From: Paracoccus sp. JM45
Lineage (GTDB): Bacteria; Pseudomonadota; Alphaproteobacteria; Rhodobacterales; Rhodobacteraceae
NCBI RefSeq assembly: GCF_003590715.1
Contig: NZ_QQVY01000004.1
Span: 124,001 to 188,000, forward strand
Reading direction: 5' to 3'
Length of the DNA stretch: 64,000 bases
Below are positions 56,546 through 64,000 of the stretch, piece by piece. The stretch's first letter is position 1, and every line of letters begins with the position of its first letter. The translations under genes and the position numbers were made by a program. The notes beneath the pieces were generated by a model. That model searched no databases, had not been told where the DNA came from, and saw only the letters and a list, made by a program, of their open reading frames with translations.

Positions 56546-57730
56546 ATGAAAAAGCTTCTTCTTGCGACCGCCGCTGGCGCATTACTGGCCGGTGCAGCTG
56601 GCGCTGAAGAAATCAAGCTGGGCGTTTCGCTTGGCTTTACCGGACCGCTGGAATCGATGGCCCCTGCCATGCAGCAGGGCGCGGAAATGGCGATGAAGGA
56701 AGTCAGCGACAGCGGATTGCTGATGGACGGCTCGACCGTCGTGTCGGTCACCGGCGACAGCACCTGCATCGATGCCGCTGCGGCCACCGCCACCGTCGAA
56801 CGTCTGATTGCCGCCGAAGGCGTCAAGGGCATCATGGGGGGCATGTGCTCGGGTGAAACCATCGCATCCCTGGAAAACGTCGCCAAGGCGAACGGCATGG
56901 TGATGATTTCGCCATCCGCCACCTCGCCTGCACTGACCACGATCGAGGATGACGGATTGTTCTTCCGCACCGCCCCGTCGGACGCCCGTCAGGGTGACGT
57001 GATGGCCGATATCGTCATGGACCACGGGATCGAAACGGTCGCTGTGACCTATACCAACAACGACTATGGCAAAGGTCTGGCAGACAGTTTTGCCAATGCC
57101 TTCGAAGAAAAGGGCGGCACGGTTACTGTCAACAGCGCGCATGACGACGGTAAGGGCGATTATTCAGCCGAGGTTGCCGCATTGGCAGCCGCGGGTGGTG
57201 ATGCGCTGGTCGTGGTCGGCTATGTCGATCAGGGCGGTTCGGGTGTTGTCCGCGCAGCGCTGGATACCGGTGCGTTCGAAACCTTCGTCTTCCCCGACGG
57301 CATGGTCGGTTCCGCGCTTGAAGAAAATTTCGGTTCGGAAATCGACGGCAGCTTCGGCCAGAACCCCGCTGCTGACGGTCCGGGCCGCGAAACCTTCCTG
57401 TCCATGGCTACCGAAGCGGGCTTCGACGGTTCGGGCGCATTCTCGGGCGAGGCATATGACGCCGCTGCCCTGATGCTGCTGGCAATGGCCAAGTCGGGTT
57501 CATCCGATCCCGCGACCTACAAGGGCAGCGTCATGGATGTCGCCAACGCCCCCGGCGAGGAAATCCTGCCCGGCGAACTGGCCAAGGCGCTGGAAATCAT
57601 CAATGGCGGCGGCGATGTCGATTACGTCGGCGCGACCGCGGTCGAACTGATCGAGCCGGGCGAATCCTCGGGCACCTACCGCGAGATCGAGTTCAAGGAC
57701 GGCAAGATGGAAATCGTCGGCTATCGTTGA
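56546..57730 (+). CDS. livK: Branched-chain amino acid ABC transporter, periplasmic binding protein
   Basis: 394 residues. A signal peptide (MKKLLLATAAGALLAGAAGA) is followed by a type I periplasmic-binding fold: IKLGVSLGFTGPLESMAP, ISPSATSPALT and YTNNDYGKG. It has two Cys in the mature part. GGGAG lies before ATG. A terminator follows, which would let it be made in excess of the membrane components, as usual for binding proteins. The ligand is inferred from the family. Confidence 0.93.
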   Translation: MKKLLLATAAGALLAGAAGAEEIKLGVSLGFTGPLESMAPAMQQGAEMAMKEVSDSGLLMDGSTVVSVTGDSTCIDAAAATATVERLIAAEGVKGIMGGMCSGETIASLENVAKANGMVMISPSATSPALTTIEDDGLFFRTAPSDARQGDVMADIVMDHGIETVAVTYTNNDYGKGLADSFANAFEEKGGTVTVNSAHDDGKGDYSAEVAALAAAGGDALVVVGYVDQGGSGVVRAALDTGAFETFVFPDGMVGSALEENFGSEIDGSFGQNPAADGPGRETFLSMATEAGFDGSGAFSGEAYDAAALMLLAMAKSGSSDPATYKGSVMDVANAPGEEILPGELAKALEIINGGGDVDYVGATAVELIEPGESSGTYREIEFKDGKMEIVGYR

Positions 57731-57750
57731 TCCGGTTTCAGGACTGCAAG

Positions 57751-57778
57751 GACCGGCATCGTCAGGTGCCGGTCTTTT
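57751..57778 (+). terminator. Terminator between livK and livG
   Basis: Eight-base-pair stem (57751-57758 with 57767-57774) and TTTT. It is 20 bases past livK, with livG 67 bases further, so it probably acts as a partial stop. Confidence 0.75.
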
Positions 57779-57844
57779 CGTAACGATAATAGCCTGTTGC
57801 AGGCAGTTCTTCGCCAACGACGTGAAGACAGGGAAACAGATAAC

Positions 57845-58627
57845 ATGATCAGGGTCGAAGACCTTCACAGACATTTCGGCGGATTCCGCGCCGTCGATGG
57901 CGCCAGCCTGACGATCGAGACCGGCTCGATCACCGGCTTGATCGGCCCGAACGGCGCGGGAAAATCGACGCTGTTCAACGTGATTGCGGGCGTGCTTCCC
58001 CCGACATCGGGTCGGGTGTTCATGGACGGCGAGGAAATCACCGGCCTGCCCCCGCATGACCTGTTCCACAAGGGCCTTTTGCGGACCTTCCAGATGGCGC
58101 ATGAATTCGCCAGCATGACCGTGCGCGAAAACCTGATGATGGTGCCCGGCATGCAGTCCGGCGAAACCATCTGGAAAACATGGTTCCAACGCGGCCGCAT
58201 CGCCCGCGAGGAAGCCGAGCTGCGCAAAAAGGCCGATGAGGTTCTGGATTTCCTGACGATCCGCCATCTTGCCAATGAACATGCGGGCAACCTGTCGGGC
58301 GGCCAGAAGAAACTGCTGGAGCTGGGCCGCACCATGATGGTCGATGCCAAGATCGTCTTTCTGGACGAGGTCGGCGCAGGCGTGAACCGCACCCTGCTGA
58401 TGACCATCGCCGATGCGATCATCCGGCTGAACAAGGAACGCGGCTATACCTTCTGTGTGATCGAACATGACATGGATTTCATCGGCAAGCTTTGCGATCC
58501 GGTCATCGTCATGGCCGAAGGCAAGGTGCTGGCCCAAGGCAGCGCATCGGACATCATGCAGAACGAACAGGTGATCGAGGCCTATCTGGGCACCGGCCTG
58601 AAGAACAAGGACATGGTGGGCGCATGA
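57845..58627 (+). CDS. livG: Branched-chain amino acid ABC transporter ATPase LivG
   Basis: 260 residues. Walker A GPNGAGKST is at about 37-45, the signature is LSGGQKKLLELGR near 156, and Walker B is IVFLDEVGAGVNR, where the usual Pro after Glu is Val. ATG 57845 matches the family start (MIRVEDLHRHFGG). Its stop overlaps the livF ATG (ATGA). Confidence 0.94.
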   Translation: MIRVEDLHRHFGGFRAVDGASLTIETGSITGLIGPNGAGKSTLFNVIAGVLPPTSGRVFMDGEEITGLPPHDLFHKGLLRTFQMAHEFASMTVRENLMMVPGMQSGETIWKTWFQRGRIAREEAELRKKADEVLDFLTIRHLANEHAGNLSGGQKKLLELGRTMMVDAKIVFLDEVGAGVNRTLLMTIADAIIRLNKERGYTFCVIEHDMDFIGKLCDPVIVMAEGKVLAQGSASDIMQNEQVIEAYLGTGLKNKDMVGA

Positions 58628-59457
58628 GCGATCAGAACGCAAGCTTCGGCAATCGCGGCAACCGCGATGCCTCGGTCGTCAACACCAAAGGCATGGGCAC
58701 CATTGACGGCACTCGCAAATCTGGTCCGGTCGGCGCAGGACGTGCGGGCGATCCCTTCCTGATCGGCGAGGCCATGACCGGCGGATACGGCAAGGGCGCA
58801 GATATCCTGAATGACTGCACCATCGCCGTCGAACAGGGCCAGATCGCGGTGATTGTCGGTCCGAACGGTGCGGGTAAATCCACCGCAATGAAGGCAATCT
58901 TCGGCATGCTGAACCTGCGTCAGGGCAGCGTGCGCCTGAACGGTCAGGACATCACCGCGCTGAACCCTCAGGACCGCGTCAAGGCGGGCATGGGTTTCGT
59001 GCCGCAGGTGAACAACATCTTCCCGTCGATGACGGTCGAGGAAAACCTGGAAATGGGGGCCTTTATTCGCAACGACGATATCCGCCACACCATGCAGCAG
59101 GTCTATGAGCTGTTCCCCGCTGTTGCCGAAAAACGCAAACAGGCGGCGGGCGAATTGTCGGGCGGACAACGTCAGCAGGTGGCCGTGGGCCGCGCGCTGA
59201 TGACCCAACCCAAGGTTTTGATGCTGGACGAACCGACTGCGGGCGTCAGCCCCATCGTCATGGACGAATTGTTCGACCGCATCATCGCCATCGCGCGCGG
59301 TGGTATGCCCGTGCTGATGGTGGAACAAAACGCGCAGCAGGCGATGAACATCGCCGATAAGGCCTATGTGCTGGTGCAGGGCGCGAATGCCCATACTGGC
59401 ACCGGTGCCGAACTGATGGCCAATGACGAGGTGCGCCGCACCTTCCTGGGGGGCTGA
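58624..59457 (+). CDS. livF: Branched-chain amino acid ABC transporter ATPase LivF
   Basis: 277 residues, about 40 longer than E. coli LivF. Extra N-terminal residues (about 1-45, Gly/Asn/Arg-rich, low complexity) precede the ABC domain, which has Walker A GPNGAGKST (about 80-88), ELSGGQRQQVAVGRAL and LMLDEPTAGVSP. The ATG overlap with livG supports this start rather than an internal one. livH follows after three bases. Confidence 0.93.
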   Translation: MSDQNASFGNRGNRDASVVNTKGMGTIDGTRKSGPVGAGRAGDPFLIGEAMTGGYGKGADILNDCTIAVEQGQIAVIVGPNGAGKSTAMKAIFGMLNLRQGSVRLNGQDITALNPQDRVKAGMGFVPQVNNIFPSMTVEENLEMGAFIRNDDIRHTMQQVYELFPAVAEKRKQAAGELSGGQRQQVAVGRALMTQPKVLMLDEPTAGVSPIVMDELFDRIIAIARGGMPVLMVEQNAQQAMNIADKAYVLVQGANAHTGTGAELMANDEVRRTFLGG

Positions 59458-59460
59458 GCC

Positions 59461-60468
59461 ATGGATTTCCTGAATGCCCTCGTGGTTTTTCTGAACTTTG
59501 TTTTCATTCCGGCAGCGGCTTATGGCGCGCAGCTGGCATTGGGCGCGCTTGGCGTCACGCTGGTGTATGGCATCCTGCGGTTTTCGAACTTTGCCCATGG
59601 CGATACCATGGCGTTCGGCACCGCGGTCGTCATTCTGGTGACGTGGGGTTTGCAGGCGATGGGAATATCGCTGGGGCCGTTGCCAACCGCGCTGCTGGCG
59701 CTGCCTTTTGGCATTGCAGCCACGGCCATGCTGGTGCTGCTGACTGATAAGGCGGTCTATAAATTCTATCGCGTCAAAAAGGCCGCGCCGATCATCCTTG
59801 TGATGGCCTCGGTCGGGGTGATGTTCGTGATGAACGGCCTGACGCGTCTGCTGATTGGCGTCAGCGAATACCGCTTTGACGATGGCGAGCGTTTTATCAT
59901 CAACGTACGTGATTTCCGCGAATGGAGCGGCCTTCCCGAAGGTTTGGCCCTGCGCAGCACGCAGGCGTTGACGCTGGTGGTTGCGGTGATCGTCGTCATC
60001 GCGCTGTTCTATTTCCTGAACCGTACCAAATCGGGCAAAGCCATGCGCGCCTATTCCGATAACGAGGATCTGGCCCTGCTGTCGGGCATTGATCCCGAAC
60101 GCGTCGTGCGGATGACATGGATCATCGCCGCCAGTCTGGCGACGATTGCAGGCACGCTTTATGGTCTGGATAAGTCGTTCAAAGCGTTCAACTACTTCCA
60201 GATCCTGATGCCGATCTTTGCGGCGGCTATCGTGGGCGGGCTGGGCAACCCGTTAGGCGCCATTGCAGGCGGCTTTCTGGTCGCGTTTTCCGAGGTGGCC
60301 GTGACCTATCCTTGGGTCAAGATCGTCGGATATATCGCGCCGTGGTACGAACCAAGCGGCCTGATGCAGCTGTTGGGGACCGAATATAAATTCGCCGTCA
60401 GCTTTGTCATTCTGATCGTGGTCCTGCTGTTCCGCCCGACAGGGCTGTTCCGCGGCAAATCGGCATAA
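59461..60468 (+). CDS. livH: Branched-chain amino acid ABC transporter permease LivH
   Basis: 335 residues with about eight membrane helices. The family signature ALGALGVTLVYGILRFSNFAHGD (about 27-49, shown for its Asn-Phe-Ala-His) and the C-terminal PIFAAAIVGGLGNPLGAIAG are present. It forms the membrane channel with LivM. The livM gene starts 13 bases after its stop. Confidence 0.93.
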   Translation: MDFLNALVVFLNFVFIPAAAYGAQLALGALGVTLVYGILRFSNFAHGDTMAFGTAVVILVTWGLQAMGISLGPLPTALLALPFGIAATAMLVLLTDKAVYKFYRVKKAAPIILVMASVGVMFVMNGLTRLLIGVSEYRFDDGERFIINVRDFREWSGLPEGLALRSTQALTLVVAVIVVIALFYFLNRTKSGKAMRAYSDNEDLALLSGIDPERVVRMTWIIAASLATIAGTLYGLDKSFKAFNYFQILMPIFAAAIVGGLGNPLGAIAGGFLVAFSEVAVTYPWVKIVGYIAPWYEPSGLMQLLGTEYKFAVSFVILIVVLLFRPTGLFRGKSA

Positions 60469-60481
60469 GGGGGAAACGGAT

Positions 60482-61813
60482 ATGTCAAACACTCGTCAAT
60501 CCGCAGGTTACAGCGCATGGCGCGCGCCTGTCCTGTTCGCGATCCTTGCCGTGTTGTTCGTGCTGGAAGGTACGGTCAATAACACCATGTTTTCCGGCAG
60601 TTGGAACACATCGCTCGCGATCCTGAATATGGGGCTGTTATCCGCGATCACGGCCTTGGGCGTGAATATGCAATGGGGCTATGCGGGGCTGTTCAACGTT
60701 GGCGTCGTCGGCTTTCTGGCGATGGGTGCGTTGGCGCCCGTGCTGGTGTCCCTGCCGCCGGTCGAAGGGGCATGGCAGGCTGGCGGCCCGCGCCTGCTGG
60801 CGGCGCTGGCCGTGGGCGTCGGCGTGCTGGCCATCGCCAAGCTGGTCTGGACCCGCACCCGCAGCGGGATCGCAATTGCCGTGATCCTGCTGGCAGGTTT
60901 CTTTGCCTATCGCTTCCTGTTCGATCCGGCAGTGATTGCTATCGAAAACAACAACCCCGCCCGTCACGGCAATATCGGTGGCCTCGGGTTGCCAGTGCTG
61001 TTGTCATGGGCCGTGGGTGGCCTGTTCGCGGCAGCGGCGGCCTGGGCCATCGGCAAGGTCGCACTTGGCCTGCGTTCGGATTATCTGGCCATCGCCACGC
61101 TTGGCATCGGTGAAATCATTGTGGCCGTCATGAAAAACGAGGATTGGCTGGCACGGGGGGTGAAAAACATCACCTCGATCCCGCGCCCCGTCGCATATGA
61201 AGTCGATCTGCAAAACAATGCAGAATTTGTCGCAGTTGCGAAGGACTGGGGCTTTCAGGCCGCCGAAGCCTCGGGCATCTGGGTCAAGCTGTCCTATATG
61301 TCGCTGTTTCTGGTTGTGCTGCTGGTGCTGATCCTGCTGGCCGAACTGGCGCTGAAATCGCCTTGGGGCCGGATGATGCGCGCGATCCGCGACAATGAAA
61401 CCGCAGCCGAGGCGATGGGCAAGGATGTCACCCGCCGCCATCTGCAGGTTTTCATTCTGGGGTCGGCAGTGATTGGTATTGCAGGCGCGATGATGGTTAC
61501 GCTGGACGGGCTGCTGACGCCCACCAGCTATAACCCGCTGCGCTATACCTTCCTGATCTGGGTGATGGTCATCGTCGGCGGGTCGGGCAACAACTGGGGT
61601 GCCGTTCTGGGGGCCGTGACCATCTGGTTCCTATGGATCAAGGTCGAGGTCTGGGGCCCTGCCCTGATCGGCATGCTGACAGCGCCCATGCCCGATGGCG
61701 ATCTGAAGATGCATCTGCTGGATAGCGCGCCGCATATGCGCTTTATCGCGATGGGGCTGGTGCTGCTTTTGGTGCTGCGATTTGCGCCAAGGGGTCTGCT
61801 GCCCGAAAAGTAG
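60482..61813 (+). CDS. livM: Branched-chain amino acid ABC transporter permease LivM
   Basis: 443 residues with about ten membrane helices. LivM motifs are GVNMQWGYAGLFNVGVVGF (about 60-78), LRSDYLAIATLGIGEI, and MRAIRDNETAAEAMGKDV near 300. It is longer than the average LivM because of loop insertions at about 105-170. GGGGGAAACGG precedes ATG. Last gene of livGFHM, followed by a terminator. Confidence 0.93.
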   Translation: MSNTRQSAGYSAWRAPVLFAILAVLFVLEGTVNNTMFSGSWNTSLAILNMGLLSAITALGVNMQWGYAGLFNVGVVGFLAMGALAPVLVSLPPVEGAWQAGGPRLLAALAVGVGVLAIAKLVWTRTRSGIAIAVILLAGFFAYRFLFDPAVIAIENNNPARHGNIGGLGLPVLLSWAVGGLFAAAAAWAIGKVALGLRSDYLAIATLGIGEIIVAVMKNEDWLARGVKNITSIPRPVAYEVDLQNNAEFVAVAKDWGFQAAEASGIWVKLSYMSLFLVVLLVLILLAELALKSPWGRMMRAIRDNETAAEAMGKDVTRRHLQVFILGSAVIGIAGAMMVTLDGLLTPTSYNPLRYTFLIWVMVIVGGSGNNWGAVLGAVTIWFLWIKVEVWGPALIGMLTAPMPDGDLKMHLLDSAPHMRFIAMGLVLLLVLRFAPRGLLPEK

Positions 61814-61819
61814 AACGAT

Positions 61820-61841
61820 GGGGCGCCAGTGGCGCCCCTTT
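61820..61841 (+). terminator. Terminator after livM
   Basis: Eight-base-pair GC stem (61820-61827 with 61831-61838), three-base loop, and TTT. Confidence 0.75.
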
Positions 61842-61846
61842 CCATA

Positions 61847-62362
61847 TCAGCGGCAGTTGTCGCCCAGAACGACACTGTGCCAGATACGGCCATCGGCGCC
61901 ACGGGCGGCACCGCTTCCGATCTCCTCATCGGATTGTCCAAGGATTTGCGCGCGCTGCGCCTCTTGTCCCAGCCATGTGGCAAGTGTGCCATCGGCCGTG
62001 CCCCCCACGGCAACCAGCTGCGTCACACCACAAGTCGGATAGCCGACACCACGTGCCCGATCGACGACATTCGATCCGTCAGACCCCGCCACATCGGCAC
62101 GCCCCGTCCGTGCCATGTCACAAGCGTGGTAAAGTGCAATACGATCCAGCAGGGCATTCTGGGTCAATGCCTCTTTGCCCTGCGCGGCGCGGGACGCTGC
62201 CACCAATGTCCGCAGCCGTTCCGCAGTGGGCGCATCCCCTGTGCATTGCGGCACGAACGCCTGCTGCTGGGCACCGGTAGGCTGGTTGAACGCCGTAGTG
62301 CCGGTGAAACAACCAGAGAGTGCCATCACGGCGGCAGCGGCAGACAGGGAAAGCTTGTTCAT
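61847..62362 (-). CDS. CAP-domain (SCP-like) lipoprotein
   Basis: 171 residues. Lipobox LSGC puts the lipidated Cys at about residue 18. The CAP domain runs from about 45 (RLRTLVAASRAAQGKEALTQ, then ALYHACDMARTGR and IWHSVVLGDNC). CAP proteins are cysteine-rich secreted proteins of uncertain function in bacteria. AAGGG lies seven bases before ATG. It is convergent with livM and divergent from guaA. Confidence 0.85.
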   Translation of the reverse strand: MNKLSLSAAAAVMALSGCFTGTTAFNQPTGAQQQAFVPQCTGDAPTAERLRTLVAASRAAQGKEALTQNALLDRIALYHACDMARTGRADVAGSDGSNVVDRARGVGYPTCGVTQLVAVGGTADGTLATWLGQEAQRAQILGQSDEEIGSGAARGADGRIWHSVVLGDNCR

Positions 62363-62485
62363 AATGACACCCTTATACAGAGAAAGAAGAAATTTTATGC
62401 TAACGCATCATTGTTTTGCAGGTTCCTGTCCCACTGTGCCAGCGAAACTCTTGCAAGAACGTAAATCCGCGCTTAAAGCGCAGTC

Positions 62486-64000
62486 ATGACCCAGCACCAG
62501 CGCCTTTTGATCATCGACTTCGGCAGCCAGGTGACGCAGCTGATCGCGCGTCGCCTGCGTGAACTGAATGTCTATTGCGAAATCCACCCCTTCAATTCGG
62601 TGACCGATGCGTCGCTGCGCGAGATGGCCCCGCAAGCGGTCATCCTGTCCGGCGGACCGGCCAGCGTGACGCAGGACGACAGCCCCCGCGCACCCCAGGC
62701 GGTGTTCGACATGGGCGTCCCCGTTTTCGGCATCTGCTATGGCCAACAGGTCATGATGGAACAGCTGGGCGGCAGCGTCGAGGCGGGGCACCACGCCGAA
62801 TATGGCCGTGCCTTCATCGCCCCCGCCCCCGGCCATAAGGCCGACGGCATCTTCTCGGGGTTGTTCGACACCGGCCGCGAAGAAGTCTGGATGAGCCATG
62901 GTGACCGCGTCACCAGTCTGGCCCCCGGATTCGAAGTGATCGGAACATCGCCCAACGCGCCCATGGCGATGATCGCGGATGAGACGCGCCACTTCTATGC
63001 CGTCCAGTTCCACCCCGAGGTGCATCACACCCCGAACGGTCGCACCATGCTGGAAAACTTTGTCCGTCTGGCAGGGTTCACCGGCGACTGGACGATGGCG
63101 TCCTATAAGGACGAAGCGATCCGCAAGATCCGCGAACAGGTGGGCGACCGCAAGGTCATCTGCGGATTGTCGGGCGGCGTCGATTCGTCAGTGGCTGCCG
63201 TCCTGATCCATGAAGCGATCGGCGACCAGCTAACCTGCGTCTTTGTCGATCACGGCTTGCTGCGGCTGAACGAAGGCGACGAAGTCGTCAAGATGTTCCG
63301 CGACAATTACAACATCCCGCTGATTGCTGCCGACGAAGCCGATCTGTTCCTTGGCCAGTTGGAAGGGGTTTCCGACCCCGAAACCAAGCGCAAGATCATC
63401 GGCGGCTTGTTCATCGACGTCTTCCAGAAATACGCCACCCAGATCGAGGGCGCGGATTTCCTTGCCCAAGGCACGCTCTATCCCGATGTCATCGAAAGCG
63501 TCAGCTTCAGCGGTGGCCCCTCGGTCACGATCAAGTCGCACCATAATGTCGGCGGTCTGCCCGAAAAGATGGGTCTGAAACTGGTCGAGCCTCTGCGTGA
63601 ACTCTTCAAGGACGAAGTCCGCGAATTGGGCCGCGAACTGGGCCTGCCCGCCAGCTTTATCGGTCGCCATCCCTTCCCCGGCCCGGGTCTTGCCATCCGC
63701 TGCCCCGGTGAAATCACCCGCGAAAAGCTGGAGATTTTGCGCAAGGCCGACGCGGTCTTTATCGACCAGATCCGCAAGCATGGTCTCTATGACGATATCT
63801 GGCAGGCGTTTGTGGCCATTCTGCCGGTTCGCACCGTGGGTGTGATGGGTGATGGCCGGACCTATGACTTTGCCTGTGCCCTGCGCGCGGTGAATTCGGT
63901 CGATGGCATGACGGCGGATTACTATCCCTTCACCCATGAATTCCTTGGTGAAACTGCGACCCGCATCATCAACGAGGTTAAGGGCATCAACCGCTGCACC
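62486..64000 (+). CDS. guaA: GMP synthase, glutamine-hydrolysing (partial, 3' end cut by window)
   Basis: 505 codons are present, about 15 fewer than a full GuaA. The class I glutamine amidotransferase domain holds the nucleophile in FGICYGQQ (Cys about 82) and FHPEVHH. The ATP pyrophosphatase domain has the P-loop [10 protein letters not shown] (about 227-236), and the dimerisation domain has FPGPGLAIR. It converts XMP to GMP. ATG 62486 matches the family start ([15 protein letters not shown]). Confidence 0.97.
   Translation, partial: MTQHQRLLIIDFGSQVTQLIARRLRELNVYCEIHPFNSVTDASLREMAPQAVILSGGPASVTQDDSPRAPQAVFDMGVPVFGICYGQQVMMEQLGGSVEAGHHAEYGRAFIAPAPGHKADGIFSGLFDTGREEVWMSHGDRVTSLAPGFEVIGTSPNAPMAMIADETRHFYAVQFHPEVHHTPNGRTMLENFVRLAGFTGDWTMASYKDEAIRKIREQVGDRKVICGLSGGVDSSVAAVLIHEAIGDQLTCVFVDHGLLRLNEGDEVVKMFRDNYNIPLIAADEADLFLGQLEGVSDPETKRKIIGGLFIDVFQKYATQIEGADFLAQGTLYPDVIESVSFSGGPSVTIKSHHNVGGLPEKMGLKLVEPLRELFKDEVRELGRELGLPASFIGRHPFPGPGLAIRCPGEITREKLEILRKADAVFIDQIRKHGLYDDIWQAFVAILPVRTVGVMGDGRTYDFACALRAVNSVDGMTADYYPFTHEFLGETATRIINEVKGINRCT

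Noticed and set aside
54847..56970. Minus-strand frame that continues upstream of the AI-2E transporter across proS
   Set aside because: It runs antisense to proS and livK; the transporter has its own ATG and ribosome-binding site at 54846.

Overview
The window is a 64 kb piece of a bacterial chromosome with about 60 percent GC and dense, mostly housekeeping gene content. The gene set points to an alphaproteobacterium of the Rhodobacterales (Paracoccus/Rhodobacter-like): a family II (Mn) pyrophosphatase, a CarD regulator, a seven-iron FdxA, an SUV3-like helicase, a DksA without the zinc cysteines, a short ProS without the inserted editing domain, an AI-2E transporter-hda-ppk-ppx block, a CIRCE-controlled groESL, and pccB/pccA/mcm for propionyl-CoA. 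The genus assignment is inference. I see no rRNA, tRNA, insertion sequence, prophage or CRISPR array. Both edges cut genes: ribF loses its 3' end on the left and guaA loses its last codons on the right.

Layout. 1-8355 (mostly minus strand): ribF, a PhaJ/MaoC-type hydratase behind a CTGC-N3-GCAG palindrome, HAD phosphatase plus ppaC, carD, then TPR protein-helicase-S4 protein-fdxA. 8417-9657 (plus): SCP2 protein and a lysophospholipase-like hydrolase. 9654-14790 (minus): alr-mlaE-mlaF and phoH-ybeY-CBS protein. 14957-24378: a propionyl-CoA region (pccB, small lipoproteins, pccA, two DUF4174 paralogs, mcm). 24472-27635: a coupled trio (glycosyltransferase, HEPN-like protein, ICMT-like methyltransferase), then hom. 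27887-33558: an unknown Pro/Ala-rich protein behind an operator-like promoter, pgk, two cyclophilins, and a PPDK-like protein. 33830-37678: SleB-type hydrolase and folB-folP-glmM. 37698-46840: FAD monooxygenase, dksA, MoxR ATPase, metY, SIMPL protein, a 1000-residue bitopic protein, and a TraB/GumN protein. 47038-54846: groESL, ppx, ppk, hda and an AI-2E family transporter. 55000-64000: proS, livK, livGFHM, a CAP-domain lipoprotein and guaA.

How it fits together. PccB and PccA form propionyl-CoA carboxylase and Mcm takes methylmalonyl-CoA on to succinyl-CoA. Hom and MetY serve threonine and methionine synthesis. FolB, FolP and GlmM share a coupled operon. Ppk and Ppx make and break polyphosphate. 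LivKGFHM imports branched-chain amino acids.

Most unusual item. The protein at 42785-45787 appears to join a GspL/PilM-like cytoplasmic domain, one membrane helix, a long Ala/Pro-rich periplasmic region and a GspC/PilP-like C-terminal domain in one chain, with no secretion genes nearby. Other items worth checking are the terminator sitting just before pccA, the PhaR-like site before the PhaJ-like gene, a PPDK-like protein with altered nucleotide-binding residues, a long hairpin before metY, and an operator placed exactly between the -35 and -10 boxes before the gene at 27887.
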